Positions 16,823 through 25,610 of a stretch of DNA of 64,000 bases are shown here, piece after piece. The DNA comes from Cellulomonas xylanilytica (GTDB taxonomy: Bacteria > Actinomycetota > Actinomycetes > Actinomycetales > Cellulomonadaceae), in assembly GCF_007989805.1 (NCBI RefSeq), contig NZ_BJUB01000010.1, positions 1-64,000 on the forward strand, in the 5' to 3' direction. A program made the position numbers and the translations under genes. The notes beneath the pieces were generated by a model, which was not told the origin of the DNA, did no database searches, and worked only from the letters and a program-made list of their open reading frames with translations. The stretch's first letter is position 1, and each line of letters begins with the position of its first letter.

Positions 16823-17787
16823 CCCTTGATCGCGCCGAAGATCACGCCCTTGGTGAAGTGCCGCTGCACGAACGGGTACACGATGAGGATCGGCACGATG
16901 GCGAGGACCATGACCGCCATCTTGATGGGCAGACCGGTCACCGCGCCCGTCGCGACGTCGACCTGCCCCACCCCGCTGCCCGGCAGGGTCACGCCCTGCA
17001 GCACGTACGAGCGCAGCACCAGCTGCAGCGGCCACTTGGCGTTGTCGTTGATGTAGAGGATCGCGTTGAAGAACGCGTTCCAGTAGCCGACGCCGTAGAA
17101 CAGCGCGACCACCGCGATCACGGCGCGCGACATGGGCAGGACGATCCGGCCGAGGATCCGCCAGTCCCCCGCCCCGTCGATGCGCGCGGCGTCGAGGATG
17201 GCGACGTCGATGCCCATGAAGAAGTTGCGCAGGATGAGCACGTTGAACGCCGACACCGCGCCGGGCAGGATCAGCGCCCAGTAGCTGTTGATCAGGCCCA
17301 GCGAGCTGACCAGCAGGTACGTCGGGATCAGCCCGGCGCCGAAGAACATCGTGATGAGGAAGACGAACAGGATCGGGCGGTGCGCGAACGAGCCCGGCCG
17401 GGACAGCCCGTAGGCGCCCATGACCGACACGGTGGTGGACAGCACGGTCCCGACGACCGTGATGAAGGTGCTCACCAGGGCGGCGCGCGTGACGATGCCG
17501 CCCCCGAGGATCTGCGTGTAGGCGTTGAACGTCAGCTCGCCGGGCACGGTCACCAGCCCGCCGACGCGGATGGTCTCCGCCTGCGTCGAGAGGCTGGTGA
17601 GGATCACCGTGTACAGCGGGAAGACGACCGCCAGGACGACGGCAGTGAGCACCAGCGCCTTCAGGACGTGGCCGCCGACCGACGGGCGCCCTTCCCAGGC
17701 GGGACGGTGCTTCGAGCGGCGTGGCCGCTTGCGTGGCTCCGGCAGCACCACGGCCTGCGCAGAGATCTCCTGTGTCTGTCCACTCAT
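16819..17787 (-). CDS. Carbohydrate ABC transporter permease (LplC/MalG type)
   Basis: 322 aa. About six membrane segments are visible, preceded by a basic cytoplasmic N-terminus rich in Arg/Lys (residues 15-30). The cytoplasmic EAA loop reads DAARIDGAGDWRILGRIVLP, the contact site for the ATPase. The protein resembles LplC-type permeases that work with lipoprotein-anchored binding proteins. ATG 17787 and its stop each overlap neighbouring genes (ATGA), placing it between the partner permease and GH42. No ATPase is encoded here; in actinobacteria a shared MsmK-type ATPase encoded elsewhere commonly serves (family knowledge). Confidence 0.92.
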   Translation of the reverse strand: MSGQTQEISAQAVVLPEPRKRPRRSKHRPAWEGRPSVGGHVLKALVLTAVVLAVVFPLYTVILTSLSTQAETIRVGGLVTVPGELTFNAYTQILGGGIVTRAALVSTFITVVGTVLSTTVSVMGAYGLSRPGSFAHRPILFVFLITMFFGAGLIPTYLLVSSLGLINSYWALILPGAVSAFNVLILRNFFMGIDVAILDAARIDGAGDWRILGRIVLPMSRAVIAVVALFYGVGYWNAFFNAILYINDNAKWPLQLVLRSYVLQGVTLPGSGVGQVDVATGAVTGLPIKMAVMVLAIVPILIVYPFVQRHFTKGVIFGAIKG

Positions 17788-18797
17788 GAGCGCTTGTACA
17801 CCCCCGACTCACCGAACACGTGCGCCAGCTTGTTCGCCCCCAGCACGAGCGCGAGGCTGACGACCCCCTTGACCAGCCCCGCCGCGGCGGCGAAGCTCCA
17901 GTCCCCGTAGACGACACCCTGGTAGTAGACGTAGGTGTCGATGACCTCGGCGACGTCGGCTCCCACGGCACCGCGCTGCAGGATGAGCTGCTCGAAGCCG
18001 ACGGTCAGCGCGTCGCCGAGCCGCAGGATGAGCAGCAGGATGATGACCGGCCGCAGCGCGGGCAACGAGACGTGCCACATCCGTCGCCACCGGCTGGCCC
18101 CGTCGACCGCGGCCGCCTCGTACTGCTCGGGCGGCACCGTGCTGAGCGCGGCGAGGAAGATGATGATCCCCCAGCCCGCGTCCTTCCACACCGACTGCAT
18201 CGTGATGAGGATGAGGAACGTGTCGGGGTTCGTCATCATGTCGAACCCGGAGCCCAGCCCGTGGTCGCGCAGCGTCTGGTTGATCAGCCCGGCGCCGCCG
18301 AAGATCTGCTGGAACACCGTCACCACCAGCACCCACGAGAAGAAGTGGGGCAGGTAGACGATCGACTGGATGGTGGTGCGCAGCCGCGGCGTGATGACGC
18401 TGTTGAGCAGCAGCGCCAGCAGGATCGGGATGGGGAAGAAGAACACCAGCTGGAACGCCGTGATGATCAGGGTGTTCTCGACCGCGTCGAGGAACAGCGG
18501 GTTGGCGAACACCCGCTCGAAGTTGGCCCAGCCGACGTACGGGCTGCGCAGGAACCCCGTGTACGGCGAGTAGCTCTGCCACGCGATGACGTTGCCGAGC
18601 ATCGGCACGTACGCGAAGACGCCGAGCAGCACGATGGCCGGCGTGACCATGAGCAGCAGCGAGCGGTCGCGCTTGAGACGGACGCGCCAGCCGATCTTGC
18701 GCGTCGGGATCTTCGGAATCTGTGCCGGCACTGCCCCCCCGGGTTCCCCGGGTTTCACCTCAGAGGGACGGCGCCGGACGAGCTCGGCCAAGGACAT
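17784..18797 (-). CDS. Carbohydrate ABC transporter permease (LplB/MalF type)
   Basis: 337 aa. The basic N-terminus (RVRLKRDRSLLLMVTPAIVLL) leads into the first of six membrane segments, and the EAA loop is EQYEAAAVDGASRWRRMWHVSLP. The sequence SYSPYTGFLRSPYVGWANFERVF is characteristic of LplB-like permeases. It forms the inner-membrane channel with the 16819-17787 permease. The ATG at 18797 shares its A with the stop of the solute-binding protein (TGATG overlap), and the stop overlaps the next permease, so the transporter genes are translated as one coupled unit. Confidence 0.92.
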   Translation of the reverse strand: MSLAELVRRRPSEVKPGEPGGAVPAQIPKIPTRKIGWRVRLKRDRSLLLMVTPAIVLLGVFAYVPMLGNVIAWQSYSPYTGFLRSPYVGWANFERVFANPLFLDAVENTLIITAFQLVFFFPIPILLALLLNSVITPRLRTTIQSIVYLPHFFSWVLVVTVFQQIFGGAGLINQTLRDHGLGSGFDMMTNPDTFLILITMQSVWKDAGWGIIIFLAALSTVPPEQYEAAAVDGASRWRRMWHVSLPALRPVIILLLILRLGDALTVGFEQLILQRGAVGADVAEVIDTYVYYQGVVYGDWSFAAAAGLVKGVVSLALVLGANKLAHVFGESGVYKRS

Positions 18798-20455
18798 CAG
18801 CTCTGCTGGTCCAGGATGTCCTGGTAGTACGCCCGCAGCTCCTCGCCGCCCGACGCCCGCCACGTCTCGACGGCCGCGTCGAGGTCCTTCATGTCCTTGC
18901 GCCCGCGGGAGATGTCCTTCTCCAGGTCGACGAACGGCTGGCCGATGGACGCGTACTGCTGCGGCTCGACGATCTGCTGCGCGTAGAACAGCGGGTCGGC
19001 CGCGTACTGGGCGGCGTTCGCCTTCCACTCCGAGGCCGCCTTGACGTACCCGGGGTACTGCACGTGCGTCTCGGAGATCGGCGGGTCGACCAGGAAGATG
19101 TACGTCGGCTGCAGCTCCGTGGCGGCCAGCTCGGTGGGCACCGGGAGCCCGTCGTCCCCGCGCGTGTAGTGCACGCCCTCGACGCCGTTGTTGATCGTGT
19201 CGTACTCGGTGGTGCCGTACGGCGCCGCGAGCACGTTGGCGATCGCCAGGAGCTCCTTGATCTTCTCCTCGTCGTCCGTCTTCTTGAGGAACGAGAAGAT
19301 GTTCGCCGGGTTGCCCTTCCAGAGCACGGGCGTGCCGCCGTCGGCGGCGAACGGGTCGAAGGGCTGCTGCCAGTACGCGGGGTTGCTGGCCAGGTTGTCG
19401 CGCATGGCCTCGTGCCAGCCGCCGACGCCGTCGTTGGCGATGAGCGACTTGCCGGACTGGAACCGGGCCTTGGCCTCGCCGGACTGGTCGGCGACCGCGT
19501 CCGGGTGCACGGCGCCGCTGGCGAACAGCGCGGCGTTCCAGGCCAGCGCCTCGCGGTACTCCTCGGTCTCGACGCGGTGCACCAGCGTGTCGCCGTCGAG
19601 CTTCCACTTCGGCGGGACCGCGTGGATGATCGCGGCCGAGTTCCACAGGTCCTCGGCGCCCCACGTGCTGCCGCCGGTCAGCTCGAGCGCGAGGTCCAGG
19701 AGGTCCTGGCCGTTCTTGACGTCCGGCGTGATGCCCAGGCTGTCGAGGACGTCCCGGCGGTAGAAGATCGCGTCCGTGATGACCTCGCCCGGGAACGGCA
19801 GTCCGTAGAGCTTGCCGTTGAAGACGCAGAACTTCCAGGCGTCCGACGAGATGTTGGCCAGGTTCGGGTACGGCGTGACCTTGTCGCCCGCGAGGTAGGG
19901 GGTGAGGTCCTGGAAGACGTTCTCGACGATCTCGGAGCCGAACCGCGGCGGCAGGTTCCACGTGGGGATGCACACCCAGTCCGGGACGTCCTTCGCGGAG
20001 GCCAGCACGGTCGCCAGCTTGTCGCCGTAGACGTTGCCGTCGGTGATCTGGAACTGGATCTCCGAGCCGAGCATGTCGTTCACGGCCTCGTAGTACTTGT
20101 TGCCCTTGCTGGGTGGGACGGTGCCCCAGAGCGGCGTCATCGCGGTGTAGACCACACCGGTGCCGGGGGCGTCCTTCACCGACTGCACCAGCTCGGCCGG
20201 GATCGACTCGTACCCGGGGACCGAGCCGTTGACGCTCGGGTAGTCGGGGTCGATGTAGGTGACCGGGATGTACTTGGGGATCACGTCCCCGGCGGCGGCT
20301 GCGGGGTTCGTGGCGGCCGGGGTCGGCGTGGTCGAGCAGGCTGTCAGGAGACCCGGGATCCCGACGACGGCCGCGCCCGTCGCGATCAGGCCCAGGAACC
20401 GGCGGCGGTCGACCGCGTGGTCGCCCAACCGGCCGAAAGTAGGCGTGGCGTTCAT
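18797..20455 (-). CDS. Extracellular oligosaccharide-binding lipoprotein (ABC transporter)
   Basis: 552 aa. The N-terminus carries a twin-arginine-like DRRRFLGLIATGAA segment and a lipobox LTAC, so it is probably exported folded and lipid-anchored. The large size and the segments TPLWGTVPPSKGNKYYE and WNLPPRFG fit LplA-type family 1 binding proteins that bind oligosaccharides. In this locus a xyloglucan-derived ligand is likely but inferred. ATG 20455 is preceded by AAGGGA. Operator D (20487-20502) lies 32 nt upstream. It is the first gene of a transcript SBP-permease-permease-GH42. Confidence 0.92.
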   Translation of the reverse strand: MNATPTFGRLGDHAVDRRRFLGLIATGAAVVGIPGLLTACSTTPTPAATNPAAAAGDVIPKYIPVTYIDPDYPSVNGSVPGYESIPAELVQSVKDAPGTGVVYTAMTPLWGTVPPSKGNKYYEAVNDMLGSEIQFQITDGNVYGDKLATVLASAKDVPDWVCIPTWNLPPRFGSEIVENVFQDLTPYLAGDKVTPYPNLANISSDAWKFCVFNGKLYGLPFPGEVITDAIFYRRDVLDSLGITPDVKNGQDLLDLALELTGGSTWGAEDLWNSAAIIHAVPPKWKLDGDTLVHRVETEEYREALAWNAALFASGAVHPDAVADQSGEAKARFQSGKSLIANDGVGGWHEAMRDNLASNPAYWQQPFDPFAADGGTPVLWKGNPANIFSFLKKTDDEEKIKELLAIANVLAAPYGTTEYDTINNGVEGVHYTRGDDGLPVPTELAATELQPTYIFLVDPPISETHVQYPGYVKAASEWKANAAQYAADPLFYAQQIVEPQQYASIGQPFVDLEKDISRGRKDMKDLDAAVETWRASGGEELRAYYQDILDQQS

Positions 20456-20486
20456 CTGCGTCCCTTCACTTCCTTGTGGAGATCGC

Positions 20487-20502
20487 GTCGAAGCGGTTCG
20501 AC
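20487..20502. promoter_or_regulatory. LacI-type operator D (SBP operon)
   Basis: GTCGAAGCGGTTCGAC has matching 6-bp arms around GCGG. It is 32 bp upstream of the binding-protein start, where a repressor would block the operon's promoter or leader. Confidence 0.65.
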
Positions 20503-20630
20503 GGCGAGACTCTATGTCGCCGCCTCGGGTGAGGCAAGACCTGAGAGCCATGGATCGGCACTTGCGACAAACAGGGCCGTCAAGCACCATGAATGCCGCA
20601 CGATGCCCGCTCGGATCCGGTCGAACCATC

Positions 20631-20646
20631 ATCGAATCGGTTCGAC
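20631..20646. promoter_or_regulatory. LacI-type operator E (GH3 promoter)
   Basis: ATCGAATCGGTTCGAC follows the same pattern as operators A, B and D. It lies 58 bp upstream of the GH3 start in the 248-bp divergent gap with the binding protein. A further half-site TCGAA (20621-20625) is 10 bp away. Confidence 0.6.
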
Positions 20647-20703
20647 GTTCGTCTTCCTAAACGATTCGTGCGCCGACTCCCACCACTCGACGACGAGGAC
20701 CCT

Positions 20704-23451
20704 GTGGCCGACCACCCGCACCCCGCCCGGCCCTTCGCCGCCCGCGCCCAGGAGCTCCTCGACCAGCTCACGCCGGCCGAGCGGCTCGCCCTCCTGCACC
20801 AGCACGCCGCTCCCGTCACCCGCGTCGGTCTCGGACCGTTCCGCACCGGGACCGAGGGCCTGCACGGGGTCGCGTGGCTGGGTACCGCCACGACGTTCCC
20901 GCAGCCCGTCGGGCTCGCCGCGACGTGGGACGCGGACCTGCTGGAGCGGGTCGGCGCCGTGGTCGGGACCGAGGTCCGGGCCAAGCACGCGGCCGACCCG
21001 ACGGTCTCGCTGAACGTCTGGGCGCCCGTGGTCAACCCCCTGCGGCACCCGCGGTGGGGCCGCAACGAGGAGGGGTACTCCGAGGACCCGCACCTGACCG
21101 CGCACCTCGCCACGGCGTACTCTCGGGGTCTGCGCGGCGACCACCCGACCTACTGGCGGACCGTCCCGACGCTCAAGCACCTCGTCGCCTACGGGAACGA
21201 GACCGACCGCAGCGTCACCAGCGCGCAGCTGTCCCCCCGCGTGCTCCACGAGTACGAGCTGCCGGCGTTCCGCGGCCCGATCGAGGCCGGCGTCGTGGGC
21301 GCCGTGATGCCGTCGTACAACCTGGTCAACGGCCGCCCCAACCACGTCGCGCGCGAGCTCCTCGACGAGGTCCGCGGGTGGACCCCCGCATCGCTCTTCG
21401 TCGTCTCGGACGCCGGCGCCCCCACCAACCTGGTGGTCGGCGAGCGCTACTACGACGACCACGTCGAGGCCGCCGCCGCGGCCGTACGGGCCGGCGTGGA
21501 CTCGTTCACCGACCACGACGCCGACCCCTCGCGGACGATCGCGCACCTGACGGCCGCCCTCGAGCGCGGCCTCCTCGACCAGGCCGACGTCGACCGTGCC
21601 GCCCTGCGCCAGCTGGAGCTCCGGCTGTCGACCGGCGAGCTGGACCCCGACCTCGACCCGTGGGCGGGTGTCACGACCGCCGACCTCGACGTACCCGCCA
21701 GCCGCGCCCTCGCCCGCGAGGCCGCGACGCGCGCGGTGGTCGTGCTCGAGAACGACGGCGTGCTTCCCCTGCGACCCGGCGCACGCGTCGCCGTGGTGGG
21801 ACCCCACGCCGACCAGGTGCTGGTCGACTGGTACTCCGGCACCCCGCCCTACACGATCTCGATCGCCGAGGCCCTCGAGCCTGCCGACGTGGTCACCGGC
21901 GCGGACACCGTCGCGCTGCGCTCGGCCACCACCGGCGCCTACGTCGACGTGGGCGCCGACGGGATCCTCACCGCGACAGCGCCCACCGCAGCCCTGCACG
22001 ACGTCACCGACTGGGGCGAGGGCGTCCTGACGCTCCGCGCTGCCGGCACGGGACTGCTGTGGACGGGTGCCGGCTGGATCCTGCGCGCCGACGCGACCAG
22101 CGTGCACGGGTGGGTCGCGCAGGAGAGCTTCCGCGCGCACCGGCACGAGGACGGCTCGCTCTCGTTGCAGCACGTGGGCTCGGGACGGTGGCTGATGGTG
22201 CAGCGCGACGGCGGCGTGCTCGTCGCCGACGCGGCCTCCCCGGCGACCGCGGAACGGTTCACGCTGCGCACGGTCCGGTCCGGCACGGTGCGCGCGGTGG
22301 ACGCCGCCCGGGACGCCGACGTCGTCGTGCTGGCGGTCGGCAACGACCCGCACCTGCTCGGCCGCGAGACCGAGGACCGCCCGCACCTGCGGCTGCCCGA
22401 GTCGCAGGCCGAGCTCGCCCGCGCGGTGCTGGAGGCCAACCCCTCGACCGTTCTCGTCGTCGTCTCGTCCTACCCGTACGTGCTCGGCACGCTCGGCGAC
22501 CAGGCTGCCGCGGTCGTCTGGACCTCGCACGGCGGCCAGGAGCTCGGCCACGCCGTCGCGGACGTGCTCCGTGGCGACGCCGAGCCCCAGGGTCGTCTCG
22601 CCCAGGCATGGCCCGAGACCGAGCAGGACGCCGGCGACCTGCTCGACTACGACGTCATCGGCGGCGGGCTCACGCACTGGTACGCCGCACGGCCCGCCCG
22701 GTGGGCGTTCGGCCACGGCCTGAGCTACACCACCGTGGCGTACGAGGTCCTCGACGGGTCGGCCCAGTCCGTCCGCGTGACCGTCCGCAACACCGGGGAC
22801 AGACCCGTCGACGAGCTGGTCCAGGTCTACGCGTCCGCGCCCGAGCACCGGCTGCCCCTGCCGCACCGACGGCTCGTCGCGCACCGACGCGTCCGGCTCG
22901 ACCCCGGGCAGACCGCGGTCGTCGCCCTCGACGTGGCGGCCGACGCCTTCGCGGTCTGGGACGTCACCCGCAGCAGGTTCGTCGTCGAGCCCGGGCGGTA
23001 CGAGCTGCACGCCGGGCCGTCGTCGGCCGACCTGCCCCTCGCGGTCGAGGTCGACGTCGCCGGCGAACCCGTCCCCGCGCGCACGCTCACGGCGTGGGTC
23101 CGGGCGATCGACCACGACGAGCGCGACGACGTGACGTTCGCCGAGCGCACTCGCGAGACCGGCGACGCCCTCGAGGTCAGCCGCGGTCGACGGACCGGCT
23201 GGGTGCTGTTCCGGGACGTCGACCTGACCGGGGTCGGCCACGTCGAGCTCGACGTGGCACGCGGCGGGTCGGTGCGCCTCGAGGTGCGGGACGGGCGCGG
23301 GTGGCGGTCGCTGGGTGCCGCGGACGTCCCCGCCGGCGGGCGGTACGACTGGTCGACCGTGGAGGTGGGGCTCCCGGCGACGGGGGTCGGCGACCTGCGC
23401 CTCGTCCTGACCGGTCCGGTGCGCCTCGGTGCGCTGCGCGGCCTCGGGTAA
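20704..23451 (+). CDS. GH3 beta-glucosidase/beta-xylosidase with fascin-like insert
   Basis: 915 aa from GTG 20704 (GAGGA about 6 nt upstream); an ATG-initiated frame from 20593 would overlap operator E and is less likely. The GH3 N-terminal TIM barrel has the nucleophile D236 in VVSDAGAPT. Within the second domain, residues about 398-530 form a beta-rich insert with YVDVGADG, LSLQHVGSGRWLMV and FTLRTV, resembling a fascin-like beta-trefoil. The following GRETEDRPHL region supplies the likely acid/base, then a fibronectin-III-like domain (to about 790) and a C-terminal jelly-roll of CBM6 type (about 820-915). No signal peptide. Cytoplasmic beta-glycosidase; glucosidase versus xylosidase cannot be decided. 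Confidence 0.9.
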   Translation: MADHPHPARPFAARAQELLDQLTPAERLALLHQHAAPVTRVGLGPFRTGTEGLHGVAWLGTATTFPQPVGLAATWDADLLERVGAVVGTEVRAKHAADPTVSLNVWAPVVNPLRHPRWGRNEEGYSEDPHLTAHLATAYSRGLRGDHPTYWRTVPTLKHLVAYGNETDRSVTSAQLSPRVLHEYELPAFRGPIEAGVVGAVMPSYNLVNGRPNHVARELLDEVRGWTPASLFVVSDAGAPTNLVVGERYYDDHVEAAAAAVRAGVDSFTDHDADPSRTIAHLTAALERGLLDQADVDRAALRQLELRLSTGELDPDLDPWAGVTTADLDVPASRALAREAATRAVVVLENDGVLPLRPGARVAVVGPHADQVLVDWYSGTPPYTISIAEALEPADVVTGADTVALRSATTGAYVDVGADGILTATAPTAALHDVTDWGEGVLTLRAAGTGLLWTGAGWILRADATSVHGWVAQESFRAHRHEDGSLSLQHVGSGRWLMVQRDGGVLVADAASPATAERFTLRTVRSGTVRAVDAARDADVVVLAVGNDPHLLGRETEDRPHLRLPESQAELARAVLEANPSTVLVVVSSYPYVLGTLGDQAAAVVWTSHGGQELGHAVADVLRGDAEPQGRLAQAWPETEQDAGDLLDYDVIGGGLTHWYAARPARWAFGHGLSYTTVAYEVLDGSAQSVRVTVRNTGDRPVDELVQVYASAPEHRLPLPHRRLVAHRRVRLDPGQTAVVALDVAADAFAVWDVTRSRFVVEPGRYELHAGPSSADLPLAVEVDVAGEPVPARTLTAWVRAIDHDERDDVTFAERTRETGDALEVSRGRRTGWVLFRDVDLTGVGHVELDVARGGSVRLEVRDGRGWRSLGAADVPAGGRYDWSTVEVGLPATGVGDLRLVLTGPVRLGALRGLG

Positions 23452-23482
23452 CCGCCGGGCACCAACCCGCTACGGTGGGCCG

Positions 23483-23944
23483 GTGACGGAACCGGAGCGT
23501 GCCCCCAGGCTGCCGCCGGCGTGGTTCATCCGGGTGGCGTGGCGCGTGCACCGCGGCCTCTACCGGCTCAGCGGCGGTCGGTTCCTGTGGCTGCCGACGA
23601 ACAAGCGGGGTTGGGGCGCCCTGCGCCTCACGACGACCGGCCGCACCTCCGGCCAGGAGCGCAGCGTCATCCTCGGCTACCTCGAGGACGGACCGCGCCT
23701 GGTGCTGCTCGCGATGAACGGCTGGATCGAGGGTCACCCCGCCTGGTGGCTCAACCTCGAGGCGCAGCCCGACGCGGTCGTCCGGCTGGACGGTCAGGCA
23801 CCGCGACCGGTCCGTGCGCGCACCGTCGTCGGGCCCGAGCGCGAGCGGCTCTGGAAGGTGTGGACGGCCGTCAACCCCACGCTCGACGCGTACGCGGCGA
23901 CGCGGACGACCGTGACCCCGGTGGTCCTGCTCGAGCCCCGCTAG
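23483..23944 (+). CDS. Deazaflavin (F420)-dependent nitroreductase-family protein
   Basis: 153 aa. The split-barrel motif ALRLTTTGRTSGQERSVILGY is typical of the DDN family, whose members use F420H2 or bind it weakly, and GWIEGHPAWWLNLEAQPDAVV is the second conserved block. It is short and cytosolic. The substrate is unknown. GTG 23483 was chosen because it begins just ahead of the conserved region and after the GH3 stop. Its TAG (23942-23944) shares a CTAG with the stop of the convergent nagA gene, the same arrangement inferred for lacI and GH42. Confidence 0.88.
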   Translation: MTEPERAPRLPPAWFIRVAWRVHRGLYRLSGGRFLWLPTNKRGWGALRLTTTGRTSGQERSVILGYLEDGPRLVLLAMNGWIEGHPAWWLNLEAQPDAVVRLDGQAPRPVRARTVVGPERERLWKVWTAVNPTLDAYAATRTTVTPVVLLEPR

Positions 23945-25125
23945 ACCCAGGCTCCCCCGCGCAGCACGCGCAGCGGCACGAGGTCGGCGTCCGTGACCAC
24001 GAGGTCCGCCCGGCGGCCCGCGGCGAGCGCGCCGAGGTCGCGCCGGCCGAGGACGTCCGCCGGCACCGTCGCCGCGGCGAGCACCGCGTCCTCCAGCGGG
24101 ATCCCCGCAGTGACCACGTGACGCACCACGTCGAGCAGGTGCGCCACTCCCCCGGCGATCGCGCCGGTCTCGTCGGCGATCCGCGCGACCCCGTCGGCCA
24201 CCCGTACGCCCATCGGGCCCAGCCGGTACTCGCCGTCGGGCATGCCCGCGGCCGCCATCGCGTCCGTCACCAGCGCGATCGAGCCCGCACCGACGAGGTC
24301 GAACACCGACCGGACGGTCCCGTCGGCCAGGTGCGTGCCGTCCGCCACGAGCTCGACCACGAGCTCCCCGCGCGCCGCTGCGGCGAGGCAGGCGGCGATC
24401 GGGCCGGGCTCGCGGTGGTGCAGCGGGCGCATGCCGTTGAAGAGGTGCGTCGCGGTGAGCCGGCCGTTGGACCGGGCAGCCAGCAGGTCGAACCCACGGT
24501 CGACGGCGTCGTCGACCTGCTCCGCCGTCGCGTCGGTGTGGCCGATCGACGGCACGGCGCCGACGTCGACGAGCGCGGCGACGACCTCCTCGGCGCCCGG
24601 CACCTCCGGCGCGACCGTCATGGTGACCAGGTGCCCTCGGGCCGCCTCCGCGAGGCTGCGGACCAGCTCCGGGTCGCCGTCGAGCATGTCCGCGGGGTTC
24701 TGGGCCCCGCACCGATCCACCGACAGGAACGGCCCCTCGAGGTGGATGCCGACGATCTCTCCCGCGTCCGCCAGCCCGGCGAGCACCGCGGTGCGCGTCA
24801 GTAGGACGTCCGGGCGCGCCGTGACCAGCGACGCGACGAGGCTCGTGGTGCCGTGCCGGCGGTGCTCGTCGACGGCCCGCTGCGCGTCCGCGGCGTCGAC
24901 CGCGTCGGGGAAGCTCGCCCCGCCGCCGCCGTGGCAGTGCAGGTCGACCAGTCCCGGCAGGATCGTCGTCCCGCTCGCCTCGGGCGCTGCCCACCCGCGC
25001 GGCAGCCCGTCCGCTGGACCCACCCAGACGATGGTGGCGCCGTCGACGACCACGATGCCGTCGTCGAGCACCCCCCGGGGGGTGACGAGCCGACCACGCA
25101 GGACCAGGGGGGTGTCGGTGCTCAC
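23941..25125 (-). CDS. nagA: N-acetylglucosamine-6-phosphate deacetylase
   Basis: 394 aa. Metal-binding DLHCHGGGG (H63, H65), GIHLEGPFLS (metal Glu), GHTDAT and THLFNGM (His ligands) and the catalytic Asp in LVTDAMAAAG are all present, so it should convert GlcNAc-6-P to GlcN-6-P in chitin or peptidoglycan amino-sugar use. GTG 25125 has GGAAGGA 8 nt upstream, which favours it over an ATG 18 nt earlier. Its start overlaps the stop of the small membrane-protein gene (GTGA), making it the fourth gene of a TetR-controlled chain. No nagB is seen nearby. Confidence 0.92.
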   Translation of the reverse strand: MSTDTPLVLRGRLVTPRGVLDDGIVVVDGATIVWVGPADGLPRGWAAPEASGTTILPGLVDLHCHGGGGASFPDAVDAADAQRAVDEHRRHGTTSLVASLVTARPDVLLTRTAVLAGLADAGEIVGIHLEGPFLSVDRCGAQNPADMLDGDPELVRSLAEAARGHLVTMTVAPEVPGAEEVVAALVDVGAVPSIGHTDATAEQVDDAVDRGFDLLAARSNGRLTATHLFNGMRPLHHREPGPIAACLAAAARGELVVELVADGTHLADGTVRSVFDLVGAGSIALVTDAMAAAGMPDGEYRLGPMGVRVADGVARIADETGAIAGGVAHLLDVVRHVVTAGIPLEDAVLAAATVPADVLGRRDLGALAAGRRADLVVTDADLVPLRVLRGGAWV

Positions 25126-25610
25126 GGGCCAATCCTTCCCCATGGGAGGGCCGCACCCTGCGCGTCGTCGATCGGCGCCCGACGCGCGTGCATGCGCCCG
25201 GTCCACCAGCGCGCACCACCGGCACCGACCGCGCCCTCCGCTGCCGCGACGAGGGTGAACCACGGGACCACGCTCAGGTAGTCGAGCGTGGCGAAGATCG
25301 TGACCGACAGGACCGCGCCGACCAGCGCGAACACGAGCACGTGCACCCGCTCCCGGGACGAGCCGCGCAGCAGGTGGGCGGTCAGCACACCGGCCGGGAA
25401 GCCGACGAGGAGGATCGGCACGCACGCGACGAGGAGCCCCACGACGAGGATGTAGACCGCGGTGGGCGACACCCCGGCCTGTGGGTCGAGCGTCGTGCTG
25501 ACCACCACCGCCACGACGAACAGCACCGTGTTCACCACCGTGAGCACCGCGACGCAGCGCACGCACAGCGCCGCGATCACGCCCACGCCTCGGACGTCCT
25601 GCGCGGTCAC
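25122..25610 (-). CDS. Small membrane protein of unknown function
   Basis: 162 aa with about four membrane segments (for example VVNTVLFVVAVVVSTTL, VVGLLVACVPILLVGFPAGVL and VLVFALVGAVLSVTIFATL). No transporter signature is seen and I do not recognise the family. GTG 25610 overlaps the YndJ-like gene's stop, and its own stop overlaps the nagA start, so translation is probably coupled on both sides. The open frame extends about 570 nt upstream, but that part overlaps the YndJ-like gene in another frame. Confidence 0.72.
   Translation of the reverse strand: MTAQDVRGVGVIAALCVRCVAVLTVVNTVLFVVAVVVSTTLDPQAGVSPTAVYILVVGLLVACVPILLVGFPAGVLTAHLLRGSSRERVHVLVFALVGAVLSVTIFATLDYLSVVPWFTLVAAAEGAVGAGGARWWTGRMHARRAPIDDAQGAALPWGRIGP

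Noticed and set aside
16823..17971. The GH42 frame is open upstream of 16822 for 380 codons
   Set aside because: That stretch overlaps the permease gene in another frame and lacks GH42 homology; the ATG at 16822 overlaps the permease stop and is the natural start.
20487..20646. Possible SOS (LexA) boxes in the TCGAA...TTCGA sites
   Set aside because: The spacing between the TCGAA and TTCGA arms is 4 nt; actinobacterial LexA boxes have the extra C and G and a 6-nt gap, and the neighbours are glycosidases.
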